Part shown: one piece after another, positions 33,831-45,231 of the stretch
Layout: every line of letters starts with the position of its first letter
How positions within the stretch are numbered: the first letter of the stretch is position 1
NCBI GenBank assembly: GCA_037013685.1
Contig: CM072884.1
Span: 4,526,001 to 4,590,000, forward strand
Origin: Acridotheres tristis
Lineage: Eukaryota > Chordata > Aves > Passeriformes > Sturnidae
Direction: 5' to 3'
Length of the DNA: 64,000 nt
Program-made: the position numbers and the translations under genes
Notes under the pieces: generated by a model
Told to the model about the DNA's origin: nothing
What the model saw: the letters and a program-made list of their open reading frames with translations, nothing else
The model's database searches: none

Positions 33831-36800
33831 CATATAATGCCTTAGAGACCTAAAGACATATTCACTATATTTTTATTTTTAGAAACTGTTTGCTGTTTCA
33901 GAATTTTCATTCAATGAATGATGCTGATGTCTCTCTGTATTACCACTTCTCTCTAACAGAAACTCCAGGCTGATGTGCAGAAGGGCAGGAAAAAATTGCC
34001 TTCCAGATGAAATATATGGCAAGAAGAGCTATACTTCCAAACTATTTCAAGGAAATAATTTTGTAAGTTATTTGTCACTCTGCTGCACAAAATGATCAGA
34101 CACACTGTCCAATCAACAGCAAACCAGAAACTAACAGGAATGAAAATGTTCTGTTTTATCTAACTATTTTTCCAGTGATCCAGATTTACTGTGAGTAAAT
34201 TTACTGCATCTCGCTGCTGGGATGCAGCTCTCATCTACAGAGCTGTCACAGTGATGGCTCCCAGCACTTTGGGTTTTAACCATTAAAACTATTTTTATGA
34301 TGTTCAAAATACTTCAGAAACAACTGCTGTCATTGCTTAATTTTTGTGCCCGAATTACTGTGGCAGTGGGCAGCTTATGAAGATCTGTGATGGTGATGAG
34401 AATTCATTATCTCTAACCTCTCATTTTCAATTACAAATAATGCTGTGTGGAGATCATTTTACCCAGAGAAGGTCTGGTGTAATTCAAAACACCCCTCACA
34501 TCCCTAGGATGCTGCAGCCATTCTGAAGTGTCTGCCACTGCTGGTGTTTTATGGAAAAACGTATTTCAGAGAATAACTGGGGAGAGGTGCCCACAGAGGT
34601 ACTGCAGAATTTTATTTCCCACATCTAGGCCGTCTGGTGGATGTTTGTGAGGTGTTTCATAGGGCTGTGAGCTCTTTACTGGTTTGGAGGTGTTTGAGCA
34701 GCACCCAAAGCAATGGGGCTTTCTGGCCTAAGGGGACCTCTGCAAAGTCCATCTCTGCAAGTGAGTATCGAGATTATTTTGATTGCTTGTAAACCAGAGA
34801 AGTCTGGTGTGTGTAGGGAGCTGTAGTCCTGACAGGGTATTAAAAATCAAAGGCATTTACAATTTTTTTCTTGTTTACACAAATGGGCCGCGTTCCAGAG
34901 GCACACGATGATTTGCCATGGAGGCCTTCACATGGCCAAAATTCATTTGTCTTGAAAGAACCAAATTTTCTTTCTACACTGCGTTCTGCTGGTGCTCTGG
35001 GGATGCCTCCTGTGCTGGGATGCTGTGGGGAAGAGGTGTCTGGGGGGATTCTCACTGTGTGCCCATGATACAGGCTCTGGTGGCATCTGCGTGACCTGCT
35101 CAAAGCATCAAACCTCTGTGCACCCTTTCAAGTTGTGTATCGTGGGTTTGTGCCAGCAAAGATTGCATTTCTTGCCTTGTCCAGACATGCTAATGAGGCA
35201 CTCTGACAGGGCTTACCTTTGGAGATGTGAAAGAAAATAGCAGAGAGAGATAGAAGGCAAAGCATCACTTTGGAAGCACGAGAACTTCTGAAACATTAAT
35301 CTGGTGAGTAACTCCCTGCCAACAGAATTTCACTAAACCACTCATCTGAATCATGTCACAGATGGCATCATCTTCCAAAGTGTTAGCAAAACACAGGGCT
35401 CAACCTTCAGTGCCCATCGCTATTTCTGAGCCGGCACAACAAAACGCCTGCAAATGACAGAGCTTTTAATAACCACAAGTCAGGGGAAAAAAAAAATAAT
35501 CAGCCTTGTTTGGGATCTGAATAGCTGCCTTGCAGAAGGAGAATAGCCCATTTTGCTCAGTGCAGCAGTGAAGATGGGCTCACAGGATGCTGAGTACCAC
35601 ACGCTCTGATAGACTGCGAGATCCGCTGTGTTTTTATCAGTGGAAAATCTCGACTGGCATTTCTGAGTGGAAGGTGCTGGGCTTGATAAAGTAGGACCAG
35701 TCACGGCACAGATGAAAGAGGAGGAGGGGATTGCATGTCAGCCAGCAGCCTCCATTTATGGCATTTCATGGCTGCAAGAAGAATTTAGGCTTGAAACATT
35801 GTTTTTAAATACTAAACCCAGCATGACCTGATGCTCGGATGGATAAATAATAGAGCTCCTGGGCATGTAATCTCTGGTGCCAGAAGCTACATCTGTATTA
35901 TGTCAGCCAATGATCTCTTTGGCACCTGAATTTAGGTGCCCATCCTGGCTGTGTATCACCTTCTCAGTCAGAAGAGATTAGTGGTCTCCACCTCCCCACA
36001 CCTGATTTCCATGCAGGAAGACGTGCTAGCTCCAGGTCAGATTTGTGGGTGGGAGCTCATTTGGGTGGCCAGGACCCTGAGGAGAGCCACAGCACACATC
36101 CAAGGCATGCAGCACCTCTCCCAGCCATCTGGCAGCCTGACCTCAGCTGCAATTTCACGGGAAGAAGAGCTGAGATTTCCTCACCCTGCTTTCCAAAGAC
36201 ACTGGTACATGTCTCTGGGGCTTTGCCGTGTCATCTCCTGAGCTACCACTGAGAAATCTTTACAAAAGATGATCAGCTTCTGTTAGACATCTTTCTAACC
36301 ACCACCACCCGCCCCTAAGGAGAAAGATGTTAAAAGCACAATGCTAAAGATTGCGAAAGCCAGCCCTCCACAAGCAGGCAGTGGAGGAGAGCCAGAATAA
36401 TGGTGGCCTTGTGCAATCTAATTTTTGGGCCCCATGAGTGTCCAACTTGCCTGCTCCTTCAGCCCCTGGAGCCCTGCCTCTCTTAGTGCACAGACTGCAG
36501 CTGTGGAGGGGCTGAACAGCAAAGCACAAGGACAGAGGAGGCTGTTGCCAATTGACCTATACTCCTTTCTTTGGAGAAGATGGAAAGTGTGTAACAGTTG
36601 ATGTGGAAGCTGAAAGAAGACACTACCTCACTGAGAAGACACCAAAGTTCTGTCCCAGAGAACTGGACACCCTGCCTGCAGTGCCACATGTCTGTGGGAT
36701 ATCATGGACACCACTTCATCAAGCATTTGTAGGTAATCACTGCCTCTGTGTGCTCTCATTGCCCAGTGCCCATCCTGAAATCAAAGTGACAGAAATCAAT

Positions 36801-39800
36801 GACACCTCCATGCACTGTGCCAGTGTGCTGGTCCCTGGGTAGAGACCTTGGGCAACTCAAAGGGGGTCACAGAAATAGCTGCTTTTTCTCATCAGGTGAG
36901 CTGGTGACAATAAATGCAGGAGTTGCTGTAAATACTTTAGCATTATAATGGTATTATAGAAGAACCTAAGAGGAAATTAATAGGACCACAGTAACCAGAT
37001 TTGAACAGCATGTCTTACAAAATGCTGAGGAATCCATCAGCCCTAGGCAAGACCTCTCACAGAAGATGTCAGCCCAGCCAGTTAAAGTCAGGCAGCGTTA
37101 GAAGAAACTGAATATAATACCAACCTGCATAACAGACACTGCTGCCACCTATCACAGTAATGAGATTTCATAAAGAAAAGCCCATCTCAGTGGCTTCCAG
37201 AAGGATTTCCTTTAGCAGACTGGGGCACCTGGGCTGATTAAACACAGATATAAGTTTGAACAACTGGAACAGCCTATCATGTTTTGTTCAGCTCAAGATG
37301 CAGCAAACACATCCAGTCCATTTTTTGCTCAGTTCTGAATGTATGCACCCGGGAGATAACTAAACATTTAGTCCCTACAGTGAACACAGTGCAGCACAGG
37401 ACTCACCAGCAGTCCTTCCATGGGAATGGGCACCCTACTCAGCCCCTGGGGTAGGAATAGCATCCTGCAGCCTCTGCCAGGAGACAGCAAGAGGCAATAT
37501 GCATAGATTGGCTGTCACCCCATCCTGCAGGCTGATGGAGGAAAGCAGGACACTGACACTTGCTCTTGGTCAGAAGACAGGAGCTGCCAGAGGGTTTCCT
37601 CTGTACTGAAGAAGTACTGAAAACAGGACTTGGCCATGAGTGTCTCTCACTTGGCTCTGCACTGCAGTACAGCTGTGATGCTTCCTGGCTGCCCAGAGCC
37701 TCAAGCACAGCCCTGTCCCTCCCAGCAATACACTGGTAATTTTCTTATACCTTTTCACTGGTTTAGAAATCAGCTTCTGCCAGTCTCAGTTAAGGCACTG
37801 CCAGCTGGAGTTGGGGCTGAGCTCGTGATTTTGATCTGCAATTGCCTAGTGACTTGTGGAAAGCAGTAAGAGTCACCAGGAAAACAGCAGGAGTGAAACC
37901 TTGCAGACATTGGGCTTGCAGGCAGGGAGCTCGTCCAGACCTTGCTTCTGCCCACAGAAAGATTTTTTTGGCTCTCAGAGTGATCTGGGTCCCAGTTCCC
38001 TCCCTCAGAACCTCACTGCCACCCTGACAAATCATGTCAATCTCAGCAAAACTGGCTTCTAGCTCCAAGGTTTTTGTAACATCCTACTTTACAGGGCTCA
38101 AGCAACAGTGAGACAATCTAGAGAAAAGGAAGGGACAGTGCAATTAAGTGAAGGGATGCCAGAGGCAGGGAAGGTTTAAACTGCTCTCCTTGTGAATCTT
38201 TGTAAAGCTGTAACTGAGGCAAAGCCCTGATCCCTCAAATTACCCAACACCTGGAAGCCACTGTCAGGATCACAGCACAGGCAAAATGATACCACTTTTA
38301 CTGCTATTATCATCACCAGTCCTACTAAGCAAGCAGCAATGGGACAAAAGAATCATCCAAGGAATGGTGTCCAACATGCATTTGTACACAATATGGCTTA
38401 AATTGCCCTCAAAGGCTGACAAGTAAAGGCCAAGTAAATGTCCTTTGAAGCCAACAAGAAGATTTCTGTTGACTTGAGTGGGCATTGGCTGAGGGCCACA
38501 AGCTGCAGGTGGAAGTCTGAATCGCTGTTTATCCCATACAGGACTCTATTAAGGAATGGTTTTGCCTCCTTGAGAAGCCACTGGTGTCAGAGCCAGCAGA
38601 ACTGGGAGCCCTTGGCTGCCAAATAGAAGCATGAATTTAGAAAAAACCCCCATGCTGTGGTGTTCCCATTAATTTCTGATCTGCAGGGGAGTTGCATGCT
38701 GGTCCATAACCCTCACCACTCACCCACACCACAGTGTCCCATTTGTAGGGAGTCACCCTTCTAGAACTACTATTTTCCTAGTTGTAAAAGGGGACCAGGT
38801 CATCAGCTGGGGTACCAGCTCAGAATCTGGCCTCTTTTAGATTTTTTTCCCCTCCTTCATGTAGAAGAAATGGCAATCCACGCTAATTTTTAAGACTGGA
38901 AAAACTATCAGATCAGATTCAATTAGCCTCTTTCCACCCCTTGCACATGCCTGAAATAAAGCTTCTGTTATTGGAATTTAGCTGACGATGCTTTTGTGCA
39001 AGGAAGGAAAGGCTCCAGTTAGTTTTTCTGTAACTGAAGCCATATGGAATTGAAACTTGTTGAATCAATAATGAAACATGTCTGTGTCACAGAGCAGTTT
39101 TGATTCCAAGACATACAATGGACTGTTTGCAAAGTCAAATTGCTGGTTAGAACTACATTTTTTTTTTTTAGTGGACAAATAATTTAGGGACTCAGCTGCT
39201 TAGGAGGATATGGTGTAGTTGATTGCCTGAGAAAGTTAAAAAAATTCCCAACCAGCCTGAGGTTCTCTGTTGACTCATTTTCATAATACATTTAAGTACT
39301 GTGGCAAATGCTTGCCAGCCATTTAGGCAAGTAGCTTAAGACACATCAAGAACACAAAGCAGAAATGATTTCAATGTCCTAATTTCCCATCCATCCTTCC
39401 CCACACATGCACAGTAGCTGCACTGAGAAGCAGGTGAGTTGCTAATGCAGATTAAGTTGTCCTTTGAGAAGCCACTACAATTAATCCACCCAGTAACCCC
39501 CGAACAAAGAAATACTTCCGTGACACATCAGCGTTTCCAGATTTGGAAAGGATTTGACAAATGCCAAACTGAACTTGCACAGCAAGTGAACTGTGGTGAA
39601 GAAAAGTGTGCAGCCTCCAGAGGAGGGCATGGAGTATCTAAGAGGGTAAATAACCTACTTGCTCAATGGTAGCATTTATTTTGTGTTATTTAGATGCTTG
39701 GCAGTAAAGAAGGGTGTTGGAGGATGACAGAGGTGCTTCAGAAAAGCCTGCAGGTGACTGGAAATATCTTCACTTTCTGTTAGCATGCAGGTAGCATACC

Positions 39801-40605
39801 CACAGCCACCTGAATTCCAATATATTACAATATGAGGTATTCCCCCTCGTTTTGGTTCTTGGCCTCAGTGTCACGCAGTTTTGTAATGTGAATGCAAAGT
39901 AGCATTTTGTGGAACTCAAAAAGCTTTGGTGATTCTTTTCAAAATGCTGAGCTTTTCTGAATGTCCTTTCTTGGCAGTGCTGGGCTGAGTCTGCCCTGGC
40001 AACCTCTCATTTCATAATCTCTTGCTTCCTACCAGCCCCGGGTATAAGGCAAACATGAGACCCCCGTGCTCTTTGAGCAGGAGGAATGTTGCAGGGTGGT
40101 GGACTCCGGGCTGGCAGCTCAGGTTTCCTTCTCAGGGACTGGGGGAGCAGATGCCTGGAGCTGGTTTTCTTTCTTTCCTCTCTGATTCAGTGTTGGGTAA
40201 TTAAGGACTGAAAGGTTGCCTTAAGTGCAGCCTTGGGAATTGTATTTTTCTGCAGATGGTGTTCCCTGTCATCAGTTATTGTATTGTAATAGGGCCAAAC
40301 ATCCAATGCAGATACGATCCTTTCTTGGAAAGGTTTAGTATCAGAACACAATAACCATGGAGGCAGATAAGAAGATACCTGGGATTATGGTGCACTGTAA
40401 CACTGTAAATGGAAGTAACCTGAGCCAGAGTGAGCTGGAAAGAGGCAGGTACTGGTGGCAAATCATTCAAATCCCAGCCCAGTGCCTCCAGTGCAGAATT
40501 TGAGTCCTGTAGCAAGGGAACCAAAACACCACAGGGAACAAAATCATTACTAACCAAAATAGCTGACATCATTTATGGTTGTATGCAAACCTGCCTGTTG
40601 GTAGG

Positions 40606-40630
40606 GATATATATATGTATATGTATATAA
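40606..40630. repeat. TA/ATGTAT simple repeat
   Basis: GATATATATATGTATATG followed by TATATAA, an AT microsatellite. Confidence 0.8.
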
Positions 40631-40956
40631 AATTTCTGGCATGGATTTTCCATAGCAATTTATCACTTCGGCAAAAAATAAAGAACCTCAACAAAACCCA
40701 AACAAATGAAGTGAAAAAACAAAGGAGCGCAATGTCTCATAATAAGCTCTTTCTGTTGTGGCAGCAGCTGCAGCTTCTCCTCTCAGATTTCTTTTCTGTT
40801 ATTACCCAGAAAGAATCAGCAGCTGCTTAGGAAATATTCCAGAAAGATTCATTGAGAAGTTCCTGGCTGTTTTTCACATACTAATCTGACAGAAGTAACA
40901 TCTTCAAGGAAGAGACTAACTCTCCTGGTCTTTGTCTGCTCCTCATAAATTAATGT

Positions 40957-40986
40957 GTTCTGATAATGTGGGTTCTGATAATGTGG
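40957..40986 (+). repeat. 15-bp exact tandem duplication
   Basis: GTTCTGATAATGTGG occurs twice head to tail. Confidence 0.92.
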
Positions 40987-41878
40987 GTATCTAAAAGGAA
41001 ATAACAGCAGGAAAAAGAAAGAAGTAACATGTCCTGGTGATGGGAGACAAGTAGGTTTTTTATGTCACAGAGTGGGTATGGGAATTGCTTAGGTTATTTT
41101 AATGGTCATGTTTGCATCTCTTCAAAAACTTTTCACAAGCAAACTGCTTCCCAAATGGGTGTACCCAGGGGCAACACCCATAAGAGGGATCATTTGGAAG
41201 AGACATAACACATGCTCCTCTGAAAGCAGGAGACCTTCAGGACATATTAACTCTGGAGTTATTTTGTGCTCTGTGCTTTAGGACTGGAGTGTGCAGCCAC
41301 CAGAGTCTGGATGGGGAAGCTGCTGGGGTGGAGCTCAGTGGCACAGCCCAGATCAGGGGCTCTGAGCAGGAACTCCCAGGGCTGAACTTCCCTTTTCTTT
41401 CTTGTGGGGCTTCTTTTAGTCAGGATGCCTCCCCATAATGTGGATGCCTCAGGAGAGGCAGAGCTGGTGCCCAGCCACATTCAGGGATCTGGCAACTGGT
41501 GCTTATCAAACAGGTCGAGGGGTAGATGGGCTATCATGTCAAGGCTCAGCATTCTCTCAAAATTTGGCCGGAAGCTGTCACCCTGAGCCTTTTCCATGCC
41601 ATTGTCCTGCATAGAGGACAAATCACATTCCCATTCCCAGGTCTCTGGTGCATGAGGGCACAATACAAATGTCATCTTTTGAATGATGTTTGCCCATCAT
41701 TCAACATCAAAGCGTCTTTGCCCTTCCCCGTCCTTCTGTGTCACAGGCAGCTCTGCCTCTGAGCTCACTCCTGGCAAAAATCCAAACCTCCTGTAGGCAT
41801 CCAGAAGTGGAGACATGGATCTTTCCAGGGCATTATGGAGCCTCCAAAGAGCATGGATCTTGCTTCATGGAAAACTCA

Positions 41879-41989
41879 ATGAAAAAGTTGCTTCTTCTTC
41901 TTCTGCTCTCATTAGTGACTAGCAGGGGGAAAAAGCCCTGCAAACCACAAAAAATAGCATGTGATTCTTCCTACAGAAGGACTGAATAA
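41879..41989 (+). CDS. Speculative 36-aa secreted-peptide-like small ORF
   Basis: The ATG at 41879 opens a 36-codon frame ending TAA at 41987-41989. It starts MKKLLLLLLLSLVTS, a textbook-shaped signal peptide, and is followed by a 21-residue basic segment with two cysteines (GKKPCKPQKIAC) and net charge about +5. An AATAAA (41985-41990) overlaps the stop codon. The frame is open upstream to 41690. The leucine run comes from a CTT repeat and the start context is weak (T at -3), so chance is the simplest explanation. No family was recognised, and there are no splice sites or promoter I can point to. Confidence 0.12.
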   Translation: MKKLLLLLLLSLVTSRGKKPCKPQKIACDSSYRRTE

Positions 41990-42552
41990 AAGCAGTTTGG
42001 ATATGTGATGTCCAGCACTGCAAAACACTGTCCACTAAAGTATACAAGCTCTTGGGAATGTGGGAGAGATAATTGGAGGTTAATAGAGCTTTTACTGCTG
42101 GCTGCCTGGCCGATTATTTCTATGAAAAAATCCTGACATTTTTCTTTTATTGAAGTGAGTTCATGATCATCTATATAAAAGAAAGCTGTATTCTGAGAAC
42201 ACATATGCATTTGCATATGGATGGTGTTCTCTTGGAAATTATTTGAATAAAAATAAAAGAAGAATGAAAACAGGAGTTTTCACTCAAGGGAAAAGTTAAT
42301 GAACTCACTTCTCTTTCTTTCACTCACTGATTAAATATTATGTTACCATTTTATCTTTGTGCATGAAGAGTAAAGCCCTAGTCTGTATTTTGCCAGCTTC
42401 ATTCGTGAAGCTTTGTATTATTTTTACTGCAATAAAAAACTAAAAATTACTCTCTCCACATGAGAAGCAGAATGGAGAAGAGCAGTAATTCCCCACAGTA
42501 TGGAGGAAGAAAAAGTGAAAGACGAGACATCCTCTTTTGTTTGTTTGAATAG
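41990..42552. other. Intergenic, AT-rich
   Basis: Includes the 18-bp palindrome at 42202-42219, which contains an octamer motif (ATTTGCAT, 42209-42216). Otherwise unassigned. Confidence 0.6.
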
Positions 42553-42649
42553 GCATGAGATGTGCTCCAACATGTGCTGGCAGGAGCAGTCGGAGAAGAC
42601 CAGCTACCAGCTCATCAAGAAATGCAAAAGGCATGACCTGCTATCTGAG
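42553..42649 (+). CDS. Orphan exon-like segment, 97 nt, unknown protein
   Basis: A T-rich tract ending GAATAG (AG 42551-42552) and a GAG/GTATCA donor (42650) enclose 97 nt. In the open frame this encodes HEMCSNMCWQEQSEKTSYQL followed by IKKCKRHDLLSE, after one leftover base. About 26 of 32 codons end in G or C, and this bias stops at both splice-like borders, where the DNA is AT-rich. That pattern suggests a real coding exon or a recent copy of one. Phase would be 2 in, 0 out. I do not recognise the peptide; three cysteines and a Lys/Arg-rich end are its only features. No partner exons were found in the window. It could be an exon of an unannotated gene, an alternative upstream exon of PTGFRN, or a fragment of a translocated gene. 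Confidence 0.35.
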
Positions 42650-45132
42650 GTATCAGTGATTCCTTCCTTTCTGAAGAGGTTTTTTTCCTTTAATGCTCAT
42701 TATTTCTGGGAGCCTGTGGGCTCAGAAGCAGATTGTACCCATGTTTTAAAGTTGACTACTTGATCATTCTGATTAGGATCCTGTGGATTTTCAGTGTTGC
42801 TAGCTTAGTGAATTTCAGTGCATTTTCAGTTAGATCAGCTGAGTACCACTGGACTTCTTATTGTGCAGAGGCCAGGTAGTTCAGCTGAGCCAGTGTTATT
42901 CAAAGGGGGCACTACCTTCTTTTAGCTGGCAGCAGAAGCATCCCAACATTCAGATAAATAACCCCACATTCATATGCCAGAGTACAATTCCAGAATGGGC
43001 TTGGCATTTTATTAGCACTTCAGAAGGCTATTGCCATGGATTTTCCAGTCTCTGGAAACATGACATTTGCTAGGAGTTCCTGTCTGAGACAGGAGAGCAC
43101 CTGAAAACTAGTGCTATGTCAAAGCAGCTTTGTGGGCTGTGCCCATCACCTGCTAAACATGGCTGGTTTTCAAAAGTTCTGGAGAATAAACAGTGTTGAT
43201 TTTAATCCAGAAAGGGATCCTTTATGGAGGCTTAGTGCCTGAATGCCTTGCAGTCTTGTTTGATTGGTGTTGAGATGTAAGCAGAGACAACCTGAAATCT
43301 CAGAAGTGATATTCACATGCAAACCTTGTAATACAGAGTGTTCTCAGGGCAGGGTGGGGGGAATGTAAATTCCAAGTACATGAAAATGAAAAACAAACAA
43401 ACGAGAATGGGGAAAGGAGATTTAAAATTTAGAAGTGGACTCCTCTGTCTAAGGATTTCATCTGGCTGCTGCTACAGGCCCATTGCTCTAGGTAGCAGTA
43501 GCAAGGCTTCTTAGCTGCCAGTCAACCATTTTCTTTTTGATAATTATTCACATTGCTGTAGAAACGGAAATTATCTCTATTTTCTCACTTCCCAATTGAA
43601 AACTGTAATTGCAGCTGCTCCCTCCTCCTTGTTTGGAAGTTTTACATGCAGAGAGTCATCAGCCAGGCTTGCCTTAAATCAAATCTTCCCATGCAGCCTG
43701 GGTTATAATCTAGTGAGCACAGCAGCTGCCTAGTCGCAGCAAGGAGAAAAGCAGCACATTTCTCCAGCCATTGGCTAGGAAATTCTTGCTAAAAGAAAGG
43801 GGCTATGCCTTGTCTGATGCCTTTATAAAAACGTAAAGGAGTCAGCTTCCTGAGGGCTTTCACAGATACTGCTAATCATTTTAAATTGAAACAGGACTTC
43901 CAAAACCAGCATGTAAATCCCCGTAACACACCTTCAATTTCTGTCTCCAAGGCTACCCAGCTGTCCTGATCCTCCGTGACAAGCTCTGGAAATGCAGTGA
44001 TACTTCCTTTTGGCACTAGTCCTTCCCTGCTCCTCAATCCCCCCTGCTCTGAAGTCATCTTGCTTGCATGAAACACCACTCCACAGCATGGTGGTGGGTG
44101 AGGAGCTGGACTGAAAACCCATGGGAAGTCTGAGTAGCAGGGAATGTACAGGCTCTCGTCCCTTCCACCAACAGAGAAATGCTGTATCCCTCTGGGATTC
44201 AAGAAAATAGCCAAACCCCCCGTGCAGACTTGCCCAGCTTTGCTCACTCATCTGTGCAAGGGCTGGAGTGGAGGTCTCCTAAAAACAATGCTAATAGGAT
44301 TTATTCATGCTGTTTTTATCAACCCTTCTTATTCTGCTATAAGATATGCAGTTCATGAATAACAGCCACCAGTCACAGAAGTGTATTTTGAGGGGCACAG
44401 TATGTGTAGCCTTATTGAACGTTTTCCAGTGACTTTATATGCACACACTGCACTCTCACAGAGAACCAAAATCTGCCCTCTTCTGAAGTCCCTTGGGTCT
44501 AAATTAGTGAGACTTTCATATATCGTGATTTGAATCTGAATGTGTTTCCTTGCTTGCAGTCCCTGTGGTCACAGAGTAGGCAAGGGGACTTTGTGCTGTG
44601 GTTTACTTTGTGACTTTTGGGGGTTTTTTTGGGGGTGTCCTGAAGAACCACATGATCAGCACACACATTCCCTGTTCTGCCAATACAGGAGCACCCTCTA
44701 ACAGTGCCCATCTTCCAGGATGTAAGATTTGCCAAGGCACAGGTGTATGGAGTGTCCTCGCAGGAGCAGGAGCCCTCAGCTGCCAGCTCAGCTGAAGGTC
44801 TGGGGTGAGACAGCTTCTCTGAACTACTTCTCTGACCATTATCCAAGACTCACAGAAGATGTGCTGGATGAGCTGATGAGCCTTTTGTACTGCAGATCTC
44901 CTCAAAACGCTGCAGGGTCAACAGCACAGTGCCAAACTAGAATCAATGAGGCCTTACACAGACACTCAAGAATAACAAGTCAACCAGTGGATTTGCAGGC
45001 AGACTGTAACAGCTTGTTATCTGATGTCCCCTGGGCACAAACACTGAGACATCTGCAGTTTTTGACCTTTTTTTTTGGTCTCTGCTGGCTCAATAGCTAG
45101 TTAGCTGGTCATTCAATGTGAAAACAAAACAG
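42650..45132. other. Intergenic, no gene recognised
   Basis: The part from 43,535 to 43,880 is AT-rich with homeodomain-like TAATTATTC, TGTAATTGC and CTAATCATTTTAAATT. No repeat family was recognised. Confidence 0.55.
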
Positions 45133-45231
45133 TAAAGGAGAGCAAATTGCAATAGGCAGGAGATGCTGGACTATTAAGATGCCAAAAGGACTGGAAATAT
45201 ATTAGTACAGAGGTTGCTTTGCTCTCCTTTA
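45133..45231. repeat. 99-bp segment with perfect 14-bp terminal inverted repeats
   Basis: TAAAGGAGAGCAAA (45133-45146) and TTTGCTCTCCTTTA (45218-45231) are exact reverse complements 71 nt apart. This looks like a tiny foldback or MITE-like element, but no target-site duplication is evident. Confidence 0.7.

Larger units (their letters stand above)
33831..41878. other. Long intergenic tract, no gene recognised
   Basis: Mostly unique-looking, AT-leaning sequence. It includes a CpG-retaining segment at about 35.40-35.72 kb, a TA-rich repeat (40606-40630) and a 15-bp tandem duplication (40957-40986). Open frames here have no recognisable domain. Confidence 0.55.

Noticed and set aside
36552..36842. 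96-codon + frame at 36.55 kb
   Set aside because: It starts at TTG, has no recognisable motif and no clear splice borders.
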